64,000 nucleotides of DNA. Origin: Streptomyces sp. CB02056 (lineage in GTDB: Bacteria; Actinomycetota; Actinomycetes; Streptomycetales; Streptomycetaceae). Of this stretch, positions 52,087 to 61,663 are shown in pieces. The notes beneath the pieces were generated by a model. It did not search any database and had not been told where the DNA came from. It saw only the letters and a list, made by a program, of their open reading frames with translations. Both the position numbers and the translations under genes were made by a program. The DNA lies in assembly GCF_001905545.1 (NCBI RefSeq), contig NZ_LIPD01000009.1, positions 310,001-374,000 on the forward strand, given 5' to 3'. How positions within the stretch are numbered: the first letter of the stretch is position 1; every line of letters begins with the position of its first letter.

Positions 52087-52228
52087 CGGGGCGGCGTCCA
52101 GGTGTCCAGTGCGTCTGCTGCGTTCAGCGTGTCCGGGATGGCAGGTGGGGAGGGGAGGGCGCGTGCGGTCGGGATGGTGCGGGTGGTCAGGATGGCCTGT
52201 GCGCTCGGGACGGCGCGGGCGGGCGGGG

Positions 52229-53167
52229 TCACGGCGTCGACAGCCAGCGGTCGCGCAGGCCGACCAGGACGGCGACGGAGACCACCAGCAGCACCAGCGA
52301 CAGCGCGATCGCCGCCTGCGGGTCCGACTCCATGGCCAGGTAGACGGCCAGCGGCATGGTCTGGGTGCGGCCCGGGAAGTTGCCCGCGAAGGTGATCGTC
52401 GCACCGAACTCGCCGAGCGCCCGGGCCCAGGCCAGGACGGCCCCGGCGGCGATCCCCGGCGCGATCAGCGGCAGGGTGACCCGCCGGAACGCGGTCAGTC
52501 GGGAGGCGCCCAGGGTCGCGGCGGCCTCCTCGTAGCGGGGGTCGGCGGCCCGCAGCGCGCCCTCGACGCTGATCACCAGGAACGGCATCGCCACGAACGC
52601 CTCGGCGATCACGACCCCGGTGGTGGTGAACGGCAGCGTGATGCCGAAGGCCGAGTCGAGCCAGGAGCCGACGATGCCGCGCCGCCCGAGCACCAGCAGC
52701 AGCGCCACACCGCCGACCACCGGCGGCAGCACCAGCGGCAGGGTGACCAGCGCCCGGATCACCCGCCGGCCCGGCAGCTCGGTGCGGGCGAGCAGCCAGG
52801 CCAGCGGGACGCCCAGGACCAACGACACGGCGGTGGCCGCGGTCGCGCTGATCAGCGACAGGCGCAGCGCGTCCCAGACGGCGGTGCTGGTGAGCTGCTC
52901 GGACAGGTCGCTCCAGGGCGCCCGGATCAGCAGGCCGACCAGCGGCAGGACCAGGAACGCCAACCCGAGCAGCGCCGGGAGCAGCAGGGCGACCGGGGCG
53001 CGGTGCGTCCGCGGGCGTCGGTTTCGCGGGGCGCGGCTTCGTGGGTCGCGACGCGGCGGGGCCGTCTCGGCTTCCGCCGCGCCGCCGCCGACGGTGCGGT
53101 TCCGACCGGAGTCGCGTCCGGAGTCGCGTCCGGAGCCGTCCCCGGAGCCGGTGGTGCGCTCGCTCAC
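52229..53167 (-). CDS. modB: Molybdate ABC transporter permease
   Basis: 312 residues. A 55-residue Arg/Gly-rich cytoplasmic start precedes about five to six membrane segments. ModB-type motifs are LVTLPLVLPPVVGGVALLL and the coupling loop EEAAATLGASRLTAFRRVTL, then ALGEFGATITFAGNFPGRTQ. GTG 53167 overlaps the modA stop (GTGA). The NFPG(R)TQTM motif is typical of molybdate or sulfate permeases. Confidence 0.92.
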   Translation of the reverse strand: MSERTTGSGDGSGRDSGRDSGRNRTVGGGAAEAETAPPRRDPRSRAPRNRRPRTHRAPVALLLPALLGLAFLVLPLVGLLIRAPWSDLSEQLTSTAVWDALRLSLISATAATAVSLVLGVPLAWLLARTELPGRRVIRALVTLPLVLPPVVGGVALLLVLGRRGIVGSWLDSAFGITLPFTTTGVVIAEAFVAMPFLVISVEGALRAADPRYEEAAATLGASRLTAFRRVTLPLIAPGIAAGAVLAWARALGEFGATITFAGNFPGRTQTMPLAVYLAMESDPQAAIALSLVLLVVSVAVLVGLRDRWLSTP

Positions 53168-54012
53168 GGTGCCTGGAAGCCCGCCGAGGTCAGCACCTGC
53201 TTGGCCTCGGGCGACTGGACGTACGCGACGAAGGCGGCGGCGCCGTCCTTGTTCGGCGCCTTGGCGAGTGCGGCGATCGGGTAGTCGTTCACGGCCTTGT
53301 CGGCCTCGGGGAAGTCCACGCCGTCGATCTTCGCAGCATCGGCCTGCACATCGGTCCGGTACACCAGGGACGCGTCGACCTCGCCGAGTTCGACCTTGGT
53401 GAGCGCGCCCTTGACGTCCTGCTCCAGGGTGACCGGGGTGAGGTCGACGCCCGCCGCCTTGAGCGCGGTCTGGGCGGCGGCGCCGCACGGCACCTCCTTC
53501 GCGCACAGCGCGACCTTCACGCCGGAGGCGGTGAGGTCCTTGAGGCCCGCGATGTGCTTGGGGTTGCCCTTGGGGACGGCGATGGTGAGCGTGTTCCGGA
53601 CGAAGGTCGTCGGCTGCCCGCTGGCACCGCCCGCGTCCGTCACGGTCTTCATGGTGGCCGGGCTGGCGGCGGCGAACACGTCCGCCGGGGCACCGGAGTT
53701 GATGCTGGTGGCGAGGCTGGAGCTGCCGCCGAAGTTGAAGGTGACCTTGGCGCCCGGGTTGGCGGCCTCGAACTTCTTGCCGAGCTCGGTGAAGGTCTCC
53801 TTGAGCGAGGCGGCGGCGAAGACGGTAATGGTGCCGGAGGCCTTCGGGACGCTGCTGCCCGCGGCGGAGGCGTTCGTGGAGGTGCTCGAAGAGGCCGAGG
53901 AACCGGAGGACTTGCCGCCGTCGCTGCCGCAGGCGCTGACTCCGAGCCCGAGGACGAGGACCGCGGCGGTGGCGACGGCGAGCCTGCGGGCGGTGGGCGT
54001 ACGGGTGCTCAT
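53164..54012 (-). CDS. modA: Molybdate-binding lipoprotein
   Basis: 282 residues. Lipobox GVSAC, a Ser-rich linker, then the binding domain ITVFAAASLKETFTELGKKF with NFGGSSSLATSINSGAPADV and ALTKVELGEVDASLVYRTDV, as in ModA. It binds molybdate or tungstate outside the cell. First gene of modABC; ATG 54012. A signal sequence precedes the lipobox. No clear ModE box was found upstream. Confidence 0.93.
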   Translation of the reverse strand: MSTRTPTARRLAVATAAVLVLGLGVSACGSDGGKSSGSSASSSTSTNASAAGSSVPKASGTITVFAAASLKETFTELGKKFEAANPGAKVTFNFGGSSSLATSINSGAPADVFAAASPATMKTVTDAGGASGQPTTFVRNTLTIAVPKGNPKHIAGLKDLTASGVKVALCAKEVPCGAAAQTALKAAGVDLTPVTLEQDVKGALTKVELGEVDASLVYRTDVQADAAKIDGVDFPEADKAVNDYPIAALAKAPNKDGAAAFVAYVQSPEAKQVLTSAGFQAP

Positions 54013-54384
54013 CGGTGCTTCCCCTCCAGGGTGCGCGCCGGGAGGGGCGCGAGGGACGAGCCGCAGGTGCGGCCATTACGGCGATCATAGTGCCGCAAAT
54101 GCGAGCGATAAATCCCCTGTCGGTTCGCACAGCTGGGGGCCGCAGGGGTCTCGGGGCTGCTGTGGGATGGCTCAACCGGGACTCGCGGGGCGCGGTGAGG
54201 ACGGTGAGGGTGGTGAGGCGGTCAGGCTGGTGGGGACGGTGGGCCGGTGGGGGCGCTGGCGAGGGGCGCGCGGTAATTGCGTCGCGCCGTGGGTGGTCGA
54301 ACGGCGAGAGTGGTCGCCGTCCGTACAGACGGCCGGGCCGGTCGGACACACGGCCGGGGCCGAACCAAGGGGAAGAGTCCGTCC
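54013..54384. other. Intergenic region between modA and the RNA ligase
   Basis: Divergent promoters are expected. The modA side is relatively AT-rich (near 54073-54112). The right part holds GGTGAGG-type 9-nt tandem repeats around 54195-54245. No gene or strong operator seen. Confidence 0.4.
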
Positions 54385-55452
54385 ATGTCCACGCTGCGCG
54401 TCACCGCCGAGAAGCTGGTCATCCTGGAGCACCCGAACGCCGATGCCCTGGAGCTCGCCCAGGTCTGCCTCTACCGGGCGGTGGTCGCGAAAGGCGCGTA
54501 CCGGACCGGGGACCACGCCGTCTACATCCCCGAACAGTCCGTCCTCCCGGATGAGTTGATCGAGGAGCTGGGTCTGACCGGCAAGCTGGCCGGCGCCCGG
54601 GCGAACCGGGTGAAGGCGGTGCGGCTGCGCGGCGAGCTGTCCCAGGGCGTCGTCTGCCGGCCCGCCGCGCTCGCCGGCACCGACCTGGCCGTCGCGGCCG
54701 AGCGCGGTGAGGACTTCGCCGAGCTGCTCGGGGTCGTCAAGTGGCAGCCGCCGGTGCCGACGTCGATGAGCGGTGACGTGGTCAGTGCGCCGGACCTGCT
54801 GCCCTGGGTGGACATCGAGAACCTCAAGCGCTACCCCGAGGCCTTCGCGCCGGGCGAGCCGGTGGTACTGACCGAGAAGCTGCACGGCAGCTGCTGCCTG
54901 GTCACGTACACCGCCGCCACCGGCGAGGTGCGGGTGTCGTCCAAGGGCATCGGTGCGCAGGGGCTGGCGTTGGCCGAGGACGCGCGCAACCTCTACTGGC
55001 GGGCGGTGCGCGCGTACGACATCCCGGCGGTGGCGGCCCGGCTGGCGGAGCGCCTCGGGGCCGAGCGGGTCGGCATCTTCGGCGAGGTCTTCGGCGAGGG
55101 CGTGCAGGACCTGGGCTACGGCGCCTCGGCGCGCACCGAGCGGCCCGGTTACGCCGCGTTCGACGTGTCGGCCCTCGTGGACGGGCAGCTGAACTGGCTT
55201 TCGGCAGCCGAACTGCTGGACGGGGAACTGCCGTTGGTGCCCGAGCTGTGGCGCGGACCGTTCGATCCGGAGACCGTGCTGGGGTTCGCGCGGGGCCGGG
55301 AGACCGTCTCCGGGCGTGAACTGCACCTGCGCGAGGGCGTGGTGGTGCGGCCGGTCACCGAGCGCTGGAGCCCGGTGCTCGGTGGGCGGGCGATCGCCAA
55401 GGTGGTCAGCGAGGCTTACCTGACCCGCAAGGGGGGCACCGAGTACGAGTGA
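54385..55452 (+). CDS. ATP-dependent RNA ligase, Rnl5/DraRnl type
   Basis: 355 residues. An N-terminal OB-like domain (LVILEHPNADALELAQVCLY, PEQSVLPDELI) precedes the nucleotidyltransferase domain. Motif I is LTEKLHGSC with Lys165, the same position as the nucleophile of the Deinococcus radiodurans enzyme as I recall it. Motif III-like IFGEVFGEG, motif IV HLREGVVVRP and motif V RAIAKVVSEAYL follow. Such ligases seal 3'-OH/5'-phosphate nicks in RNA. The ATG at 54385 follows AAGGGGAAG. It has no neighbouring RNA-repair partner; the in vivo substrate is unknown. Confidence 0.87.
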   Translation: MSTLRVTAEKLVILEHPNADALELAQVCLYRAVVAKGAYRTGDHAVYIPEQSVLPDELIEELGLTGKLAGARANRVKAVRLRGELSQGVVCRPAALAGTDLAVAAERGEDFAELLGVVKWQPPVPTSMSGDVVSAPDLLPWVDIENLKRYPEAFAPGEPVVLTEKLHGSCCLVTYTAATGEVRVSSKGIGAQGLALAEDARNLYWRAVRAYDIPAVAARLAERLGAERVGIFGEVFGEGVQDLGYGASARTERPGYAAFDVSALVDGQLNWLSAAELLDGELPLVPELWRGPFDPETVLGFARGRETVSGRELHLREGVVVRPVTERWSPVLGGRAIAKVVSEAYLTRKGGTEYE

Positions 55453-55575
55453 GACGGGCCCGGATCCGGTGGCCGGGCAGGTCGGTCCGGCCGACCGGTC
55501 CGGGTGCGGCTCCTCTCGGTGCTGACCGCCCGTCGGTAGAGGCGGCGGGCGAGTCCCCGTACAGAAGGAGTGCCG

Positions 55576-56982
55576 ATGGCCACCGAAGTCCTCCCCGTTC
55601 CCGACCCCGGCCTCGTGCCCGCCCCCACCTCCGCGATACCCGTGCCGGCCGGGAACCCGCTGGTCGGATCGCTGTTCGACCTCACCCGCCGCCCGCTGCG
55701 CAGCTACCTCGCGGCCCGCCGCGACCACGGCGACGTGGTGCGCTTCCAGGCCGGGCCGCCCGGGCTGCGGGCCGACTTCTACGGGGTGTTCTCGCCGGAG
55801 GGCGTCCGCCAGGTGCTGGCGGGCGAGGCGGCCAACTTCCGCAAGGAGGACCCGTTCTACGACGAGCTCCGGAGCAGCGTCGGCAACGGGCTGCTGACCA
55901 GTCAGGACGCCGAGTACCAGCGCCAACGCCGGATGGTGCAGCCGCTGTTCACCCGGCGCCGGGTGGACGGCTACGCGGACGCGCTCGCGCAGGAGGCGCA
56001 GTCGCTCGCCGAGCGGTGGCGGGCGGTGCCCGGCGGGGTGGTGGACGCGGCGGACGAGACGTCCCGGTTCGCGCTGCGGGCGGTCGCGCGCATCCTCTTC
56101 GGCGCCGACGTGGAGGAGGCGATAGCGGTGGTCCACCGCAGCTTCCCGGTGCTCGGCGAGTACGTGAAGGAGCGCGGCTACGCCCCGGTCCGCCTCCCGC
56201 GCACCTGGCCGACGCCGGCCAACCGGCGCGGTGCCGAGGCCCAGCGGGCGCTGTACGGGGTCTGCGACCGGATCATCGCCGAACGGGCCGCGCGGGGCGG
56301 CGGCGACGAGGGCGCGGACGACCTGCTCACCCTGCTCGGCCGGGCCCGCGACGACAACGGAGAGCGGCTGGACCCGGCCGAACTCCGGGACCAGGTCCTG
56401 GTGTTCCTGCTCGCCGGGCACGAGACCACGGCCACCGCGCTGGCCTTCGCGCTGCACCTGCTGGCCAAGCACCCCGAGCAGCGGCGGCTCGCCCGCGAGG
56501 AGGCGCGGACCGTCCTGGCCGGGCGCGCGCCGACGGCGGCGGACCTGGACGCGCTCCCGTACATCACCCGGGTGCTGAAGGAGGCGATGCGGCTCTATCC
56601 GTCGGCGGCCCTGGGCGGGCGGCGGGCGGTCGAGGAGACCGTCATCGACGGGTACGTGATCCCGGCGGGGGCACAGGTCGTCGTCGCACCGCTGGTCACC
56701 CACCGGCACCCGGACCACTGGGAGGATCCGGAGCGCTTCGACCCGGACCGCTTCCTGCCGGAGGCGGAGCGGGCCCGGCACCGCTACGCCTGGTTCCCGT
56801 TCGGGGGCGGGCCGCGGGCCTGCATCGGGCAGCACTTCTCGATGCTGGAGGCGGTGCTGGCGCTGGGGGTGCTGCTGCGGGACTTCGAGGTGGAGGCGGT
56901 GGACCGGAGGGTAGCGCTCGCCCAGGGGATCACGCTGCGGGCGGCGAGCCCGATGCGGATCCGGGTGACGGCTGACAGCTGA
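55576..56982 (+). CDS. Cytochrome P450
   Basis: 468 residues. I-helix LLAGHETTATALAFALHLLA, ExxR in VLKEAMRLYPSA, and heme loop FPFGGGPRACIGQHFSML with the axial Cys. The pattern fits CYP102/CYP4-like monooxygenases rather than small soluble CYP105 types. Some conservons carry a P450 gene; here it lies two genes upstream of cvnA, separated by element 7 and an MHYT gene. ATG 55576 follows AAGGAG. The last codons and the stop (56980-56982) lie inside element 7. Confidence 0.9.
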   Translation: MATEVLPVPDPGLVPAPTSAIPVPAGNPLVGSLFDLTRRPLRSYLAARRDHGDVVRFQAGPPGLRADFYGVFSPEGVRQVLAGEAANFRKEDPFYDELRSSVGNGLLTSQDAEYQRQRRMVQPLFTRRRVDGYADALAQEAQSLAERWRAVPGGVVDAADETSRFALRAVARILFGADVEEAIAVVHRSFPVLGEYVKERGYAPVRLPRTWPTPANRRGAEAQRALYGVCDRIIAERAARGGGDEGADDLLTLLGRARDDNGERLDPAELRDQVLVFLLAGHETTATALAFALHLLAKHPEQRRLAREEARTVLAGRAPTAADLDALPYITRVLKEAMRLYPSAALGGRRAVEETVIDGYVIPAGAQVVVAPLVTHRHPDHWEDPERFDPDRFLPEAERARHRYAWFPFGGGPRACIGQHFSMLEAVLALGVLLRDFEVEAVDRRVALAQGITLRAASPMRIRVTADS

Positions 56983-57093
56983 CGGCTGACGGGTTCAGCG
57001 AACAACGAACAGCGAAGAGCGAACAACAGACAGCGGACAGATGACAGATTTCAAACTCTGTTATCTGTCTGTTGTCATCTGTGCGCCGTCCGC
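56964..57093. repeat. Heptamer palindromic element 7
   Basis: It begins GGTGACG, GCTGACA, GCTGACG, GCTGACG; the third contains the P450 stop. After a 1-nt slip, units from GCGAACA (56998) to GATGACA (57046) run into core GATTTCAAACTC (57047-57058), followed by TGTTATC, TGTCTGT, TGTCATC, TGTGCGC, CGTCCGC. Symmetry is partial. It follows the P450 and precedes a gene in the same direction. The rest of 57094-57314 is promoter/leader. Confidence 0.83.
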
Positions 57094-57314
57094 TGGGCAG
57101 ACGACCGGAGCATTCGAACACATCACCCGGGCCTCGCGGGCAGCTTTTCAGATCTTTGTCTGACCGATTCCGGCCCCTCGATAGCGTCCCACGCACCCCA
57201 GGCCGGAAGCGCACATGCGGTTGGCATATGCCCTTCGTATGCAGTCCGCCCGGCCCGGGGAGCCCGGGCGCACCGCGTACCGCCTCCGGGCCCGACCGGT
57301 CGACCGGAGGTCCC

Positions 57315-58208
57315 ATGGGCACCATCAACCACCTCAGCTTCGGCTGGCTGACCCCCGCCCTCTCGTACCTGATGGCCTGCGCCGGCGCGGCCCTCGGGCT
57401 GCGCTGCACGCTGCGCGGCCTGGCCGCGAGCGGCCCGGCCCGGCGGAACTGGCTGGTCACGGCCGCCGCCGCGATCGGCTCCGGAATCTGGACCATGCAC
57501 TTCGTCGCCATGTTCGGCTTCACCGTCGACGGCACCGAGCTGCGCTACAACGTGCCGCTGACCGTCCTCAGCCTCGTGGTCGCGGTGCTGGTCACCGGCC
57601 TCGGCCTGACCGTGGTCTGCTACGGCCGGCACCGCGGCCTCTCCCTGCTGTCCGGCGGCGTCACCACCGGTCTCGGCGTCGCCGCGATGCACTACCTGGG
57701 CATGGCCGCCCTCCGGATGCACGGCGGGCTGCACTACGACGCCGGGACGGTCGCGCTGTCCGTGCTGGTCGCGGTCGGCGCCGCCACCGCCGCGCTCTGG
57801 GCTGCCGTCACCATCCGCAACGTGTATGCGGCCGCGGCCGCCGCGATGGCCATGGGCCTCGCCGTCAGCTGCATGCACTACACCGGCATGGCCGCCGTCC
57901 ATGTCCGGTTGGAGCCGACCCGGACCGGCCTCGGCGGGGTCAGCCCGATGGAGTTCGTCTTCCCGCTCGCCGTCGGCCTCGGCTCGTTCCTCTTCCTCGC
58001 CTCGGCCTTCGTCGCGCTCTCGCCGACCGCCCAGGAGCGGGCCGGCTACCGGGAGGCCGGCGAGTTGGCCACCGAGGAACTCCCCGCCGGGCCCCCGTAC
58101 CCCGAGCCCCCGTACCCCGAGCCCGCCCGGCAGGAGCTCGCCCCGGCCGAGGCCGGGCGGCGCGGCGGCGAGGGGCGCGACGGCGAACGGCACGGCCGCG
58201 CCGCCTGA
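57315..58208 (+). CDS. MHYT-domain membrane sensor
   Basis: 297 residues, seven membrane segments with three MHYT-type motifs: IWTMHFVAMFGFTV, AAMHYLGMAALRMHG and SCMHYTGMAAVHV. These Met/His pairs are proposed to bind copper and sense oxygen, CO or NO. The last 60 residues are a Pro/Glu/Gly-rich cytoplasmic tail with a repeated PYPEP. ATG 57315 with GGAGG at 57306-57310. Directly before cvnA; may share its role in signalling, without a kinase or cyclase domain of its own. Confidence 0.88.
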   Translation: MGTINHLSFGWLTPALSYLMACAGAALGLRCTLRGLAASGPARRNWLVTAAAAIGSGIWTMHFVAMFGFTVDGTELRYNVPLTVLSLVVAVLVTGLGLTVVCYGRHRGLSLLSGGVTTGLGVAAMHYLGMAALRMHGGLHYDAGTVALSVLVAVGAATAALWAAVTIRNVYAAAAAAMAMGLAVSCMHYTGMAAVHVRLEPTRTGLGGVSPMEFVFPLAVGLGSFLFLASAFVALSPTAQERAGYREAGELATEELPAGPPYPEPPYPEPARQELAPAEAGRRGGEGRDGERHGRAA

Positions 58209-58295
58209 GCCGCGCCCCCTCCAGTCCCCGACCGCCTGTCCCCGCCCGCCTGCCTCCGCCCTCCCGCCTCTCCCTGCCCGAAAGGCTCCTCACCC

Positions 58296-61256
58296 ATGCG
58301 AGAAGACCGTGGTACCGCCCCCGGTGCCCGTCGGGGTGCCCATGCCGGGCCGCCCGCCCGTCCACCGCGGCCCGGCCCGTGGCTGCGCGGCCTGCGCCCC
58401 CGGACGGTCCGCGCCCGGATCATCGCCCTGCTGATGGTCCCGGTCGTCTCCGTCATCGCCCTGTGGGGGTTCGCCACCGTCACCACCGCCCAGGGCGTCT
58501 GGGGCCTGATGCGCCAGCGCGACGCCCAGCGCACGCTGCTCACGCCGGTCGCGGAGACGGTCGCCGGACTGCAAGTCGAACGCACGGCCGTCGGTCAGCT
58601 GCTGGCCGCCCCGGTGGCCGCCCCCAGCGCCGTCCGTGAGAGTGCTCTGCGCGAGGCGGCGGCGGCCACCGACCGGGCGCTCACCCCGCTGTTCCCGGAC
58701 CCCCGCCGGCCCGACCGGGGCTACAACCGTGCCGACGCCCAGGGCCTGGGCGGGGACGCGGCCGCCCGGCTGGACGCGCTCGGCGGCTCCCTCGCCGCCC
58801 TGCCCGTCCTGCGCGACCGGGTCCTGGCCAGGAGCGTCGGCTGGCCCGAGGCGTACGCCGCGTACGGCGAGGCGGTGGACCGGGCGCTCGCCGCCGCCGG
58901 TGCCGTCGCGCCGCTCCAGGACCGCCAGGTGGCCGCCGACGCGCGGGTGCTGCTGGAGCTGGCCCGGTCCCGGGAGCTGCTCGCCCGGGAGGACGCCCTG
59001 CTGCGCGCCGCCCAGCTGTCCGGCGGGCTCGGCGACGACCAGCTGCGGGAGTTCGCCGGCGCGGCCTTCGCCCGGCGCGAGTTCGAGCGGGGCGCCGCCG
59101 CCGAGCTGCGCCCCGCCGACCGGGCGGCGCTGCTCGCCGTCACCGGTGGCCAGGACCACCGCGAGCTGGCCGGGTACGAGGACAGGGTGCGGACGGCCGC
59201 CGACGGCCGGACGGCGGTCGCGGCGGTGCCGGCCGACCGGTGGGCGATGGTCGCGGGCAATGTGGCCGGCGGCCTGCGGACCGTCGAGGACCAGGCCGGA
59301 CGGCTCGCCGCCGAGCGCCAGGACCCGTACGCCCTGGGCCTGTTCACCCCGGCGGGGATGGCGGTGCTGCTCGGACTGGTCGGCGTGGTGGCCTCGTTGG
59401 TGATCTCGGTGCAGATCGGGCGCGGGCTGGTCACCGATCTGATCGGCCTGCGCAACTCGGCACTTGAGCTGGCCGGGCGCAAACTTCCGGCGACCATACG
59501 GAAGTTGCGTGCAGGGGAGGAGGTGGACATCGAGGCCGAGGCGCCCCGGCCGGTGGGGCGGGGCGACGAGATCGGCCAGGTGCAGCGGGCGCTGGGCACC
59601 GTCCAGCGGGCGGCCGTGACGGCGGCGGTCGAGCGGGCCGAGGTGCTCTCCGGGGTCTCCGGTGTGTTCGTCAACCTCGCGCGCCGCAGCCAGGTCCTGG
59701 TGCACCGCCAACTCACCCTGCTGGACGCGATGGAGCGCCGCACCGACGACCCGTCCGAGCTGGCCGACCTGTTCCGCTTGGACCACCTCACCACCCGGAT
59801 GCGCCGCCACGCCGAGGGCCTGATCATCCTCTCCGGGGCCGCTCCCGGGCGGGGCTGGCGTCGGCCCGTCCCGCTGGTGGACGTGGTGCGCGCGGCCGTC
59901 TCGGAGGTCGAGGAGTACGCCCGGGTCGAGGTCCACCCGCTGCCACGGGCCGCGGTGGTCGGCCACGCCGTCGCCGACCTCACCCACCTGGTGGCCGAAC
60001 TCGTCGAGAACGCCACCGGGTTCTCCCCGCCGCACACCCGGGTGCACATCCGGGGCGAACGGGTCGGCAACGGCTTCGCGTTGGAGATCGAGGACCGCGG
60101 CCTCGGCATGGGGCCGGAGGTGCTGGCCTCGGCCAACCGCCGGATCGCCGCCGCCGAGCAGAGCGACCTCTTCGACAGCGACCGGCTCGGCCTGTTCGTG
60201 GTCAGCCGGCTCGCCCGGCGGCAGGACGTCAAGGTCTCGCTGGTGACCTCCGCGTACGGCGGCACCACGGCGGTGGTCCTGCTGCCGACCACGCTGCTGG
60301 CCGACGAGACGGCCGACGATACGGCCGAAGTGGAGGCGGAGATGGGGGCGGCGGAGGCGCGGTACGGCTTCGAGCCGGTGCCGCCCCTGCCGCGCGCGGC
60401 GGCGCCGGGCGGCGTGGCGGTCGGGGCGGGGCCGACGGAGCCGGTGTTCGCCGAGCGGGCACAGCACGGTGGCCCGGAGCGGGAGTTCACGCCGGTGCAC
60501 GGTCACGCGGGGGAGCCGACGGGGGGTCCCAGCGGTGTCCCGGGCGGCGCCCTGAGCGGCGATCCGAGGCGCCGGGAGTACTCGCAGGGCGGGGCAAGTG
60601 ACGGGCTTCCGGCGGCGGGTGGGCCGCCGCCGGAGGGTGGGGCGCTGCTGCCGTTCGGTGCCCGGGGCAGCGACCCCGGGCCGGTGCGCCGTACCCCCTA
60701 CCGGGCCTCCGGTGCCCGGGTGGCCGGTCCGGCTGCGGACGGGGGCGCGGGTGCGGCCGCCCGTCCGCAGTCCGGGCCGCCGCAGCCGTACAGCGCGGAG
60801 CCGTACCGTACGGAACGCCGTTCGGAGCCGGTAGCCGGACCAGGCTCGCGCGGTCCCCGTCCGGACAGTCAACGTCCGGACAGTCAACGACCGGACGGCC
60901 ATCGGCCGGACGGCCCCCAAGTCGACTCGGGCCCCGAGGAGTTGCCGCGCCGGACCCGCCAGGCGAGCCTCGCACCGCAGCTGCGCGAGGGCCCGGCCCG
61001 TCCGACCGCGCACAGTCGTCGTACGGCCGCCGCCACTGCAGCCGTGGCCTCGGCCGGCCCCGGGTCCGGCGACGGCTTCGGCGCCGCGGGCCGCAGCCCG
61101 GAGGAGGCGCGGGCGGCGATGTCGGCCTTCCAGAACGGATGGGCGCGCGGTCTGCACCCGGAGGGTCGGCGGGACGGGCAGCCCGCCGACGCTCCGCGGC
61201 CGCCGCGGGCGCGCCACCCCCAACCCCCGTCCCGACCCGAAGGAGAGCGTCCGTGA
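58296..61256 (+). CDS. cvnA: Conservon sensor-like histidine kinase
   Basis: 986 residues. A membrane segment at about 40-64, a long outer domain (about 65-345), a second segment at about 347-373 and a HAMP region lead to a kinase-like domain. The N-box ELVENATGFSPPHTRVHI and G-box IEDRGLGMGPEV are present, but the usual phospho-His box is not evident, as in other CvnA proteins. The last 300 residues are a disordered Pro/Gly/Arg tail, probably contacting the partner proteins. Its stop overlaps the start of cvnB (GTGA). Confidence 0.92.
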   Translation: MREDRGTAPGARRGAHAGPPARPPRPGPWLRGLRPRTVRARIIALLMVPVVSVIALWGFATVTTAQGVWGLMRQRDAQRTLLTPVAETVAGLQVERTAVGQLLAAPVAAPSAVRESALREAAAATDRALTPLFPDPRRPDRGYNRADAQGLGGDAAARLDALGGSLAALPVLRDRVLARSVGWPEAYAAYGEAVDRALAAAGAVAPLQDRQVAADARVLLELARSRELLAREDALLRAAQLSGGLGDDQLREFAGAAFARREFERGAAAELRPADRAALLAVTGGQDHRELAGYEDRVRTAADGRTAVAAVPADRWAMVAGNVAGGLRTVEDQAGRLAAERQDPYALGLFTPAGMAVLLGLVGVVASLVISVQIGRGLVTDLIGLRNSALELAGRKLPATIRKLRAGEEVDIEAEAPRPVGRGDEIGQVQRALGTVQRAAVTAAVERAEVLSGVSGVFVNLARRSQVLVHRQLTLLDAMERRTDDPSELADLFRLDHLTTRMRRHAEGLIILSGAAPGRGWRRPVPLVDVVRAAVSEVEEYARVEVHPLPRAAVVGHAVADLTHLVAELVENATGFSPPHTRVHIRGERVGNGFALEIEDRGLGMGPEVLASANRRIAAAEQSDLFDSDRLGLFVVSRLARRQDVKVSLVTSAYGGTTAVVLLPTTLLADETADDTAEVEAEMGAAEARYGFEPVPPLPRAAAPGGVAVGAGPTEPVFAERAQHGGPEREFTPVHGHAGEPTGGPSGVPGGALSGDPRRREYSQGGASDGLPAAGGPPPEGGALLPFGARGSDPGPVRRTPYRASGARVAGPAADGGAGAAARPQSGPPQPYSAEPYRTERRSEPVAGPGSRGPRPDSQRPDSQRPDGHRPDGPQVDSGPEELPRRTRQASLAPQLREGPARPTAHSRRTAAATAAVASAGPGSGDGFGAAGRSPEEARAAMSAFQNGWARGLHPEGRRDGQPADAPRPPRARHPQPPSRPEGERP

Positions 61257-61663
61257 TCGCCACCACCCACCGTGCGGGGGAGCTGAACTGGCTCCTCGAC
61301 GAGCTGGTCCAGCGCGCCCCCGAGCTCCGCTTCGCCGTGATGCTCTCCGCCGACGGCCTGGCCATGGGCACCTCGGCCGGTCTGGCGCGGGAGGACGGGG
61401 AGCATCTGGCGGCCGTCGCCTCCGGCTTCCACAGCCTGGCCAAGGGCGCCGGCCGGCACTTCGGTGCGGGTGAAGTCCGCCAGACCATGGTCGAGTTGGA
61501 GGGCGGCTACCTGCTGGTCGCGGCGGCCGGGGAGGGCACCTGCCTCGCCGTGTTCACCACGGCCCGGGCCGACCTCGGCCTGGTCGCCTACGAGATGGCC
61601 AGGCTGGTCCGCCGGGTCGGGGAGCACCTGAGCGCCCCGCCGCGGACGGTGGGCGGCCGGTGA
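61253..61663 (+). CDS. cvnB: Conservon Roadblock/LC7 protein
   Basis: 136 residues, a single Roadblock domain: LNWLLDELVQRAPELRFAVM, LSADGLAMGTSAGLARED and YLLVAAAGEGTCLAVFT. It is a small adaptor that acts with CvnD, like a GTPase-activating partner. GTG 61253 overlaps the cvnA stop and its own stop overlaps the cvnC GTG. Confidence 0.94.
   Translation: MIATTHRAGELNWLLDELVQRAPELRFAVMLSADGLAMGTSAGLAREDGEHLAAVASGFHSLAKGAGRHFGAGEVRQTMVELEGGYLLVAAAGEGTCLAVFTTARADLGLVAYEMARLVRRVGEHLSAPPRTVGGR

Noticed and set aside
54060..54112. ModE-type molybdate operator before modA
   Set aside because: The stretch is AT-richer and has repeated GCGAT, but no inverted repeat matching the ModE box could be found.
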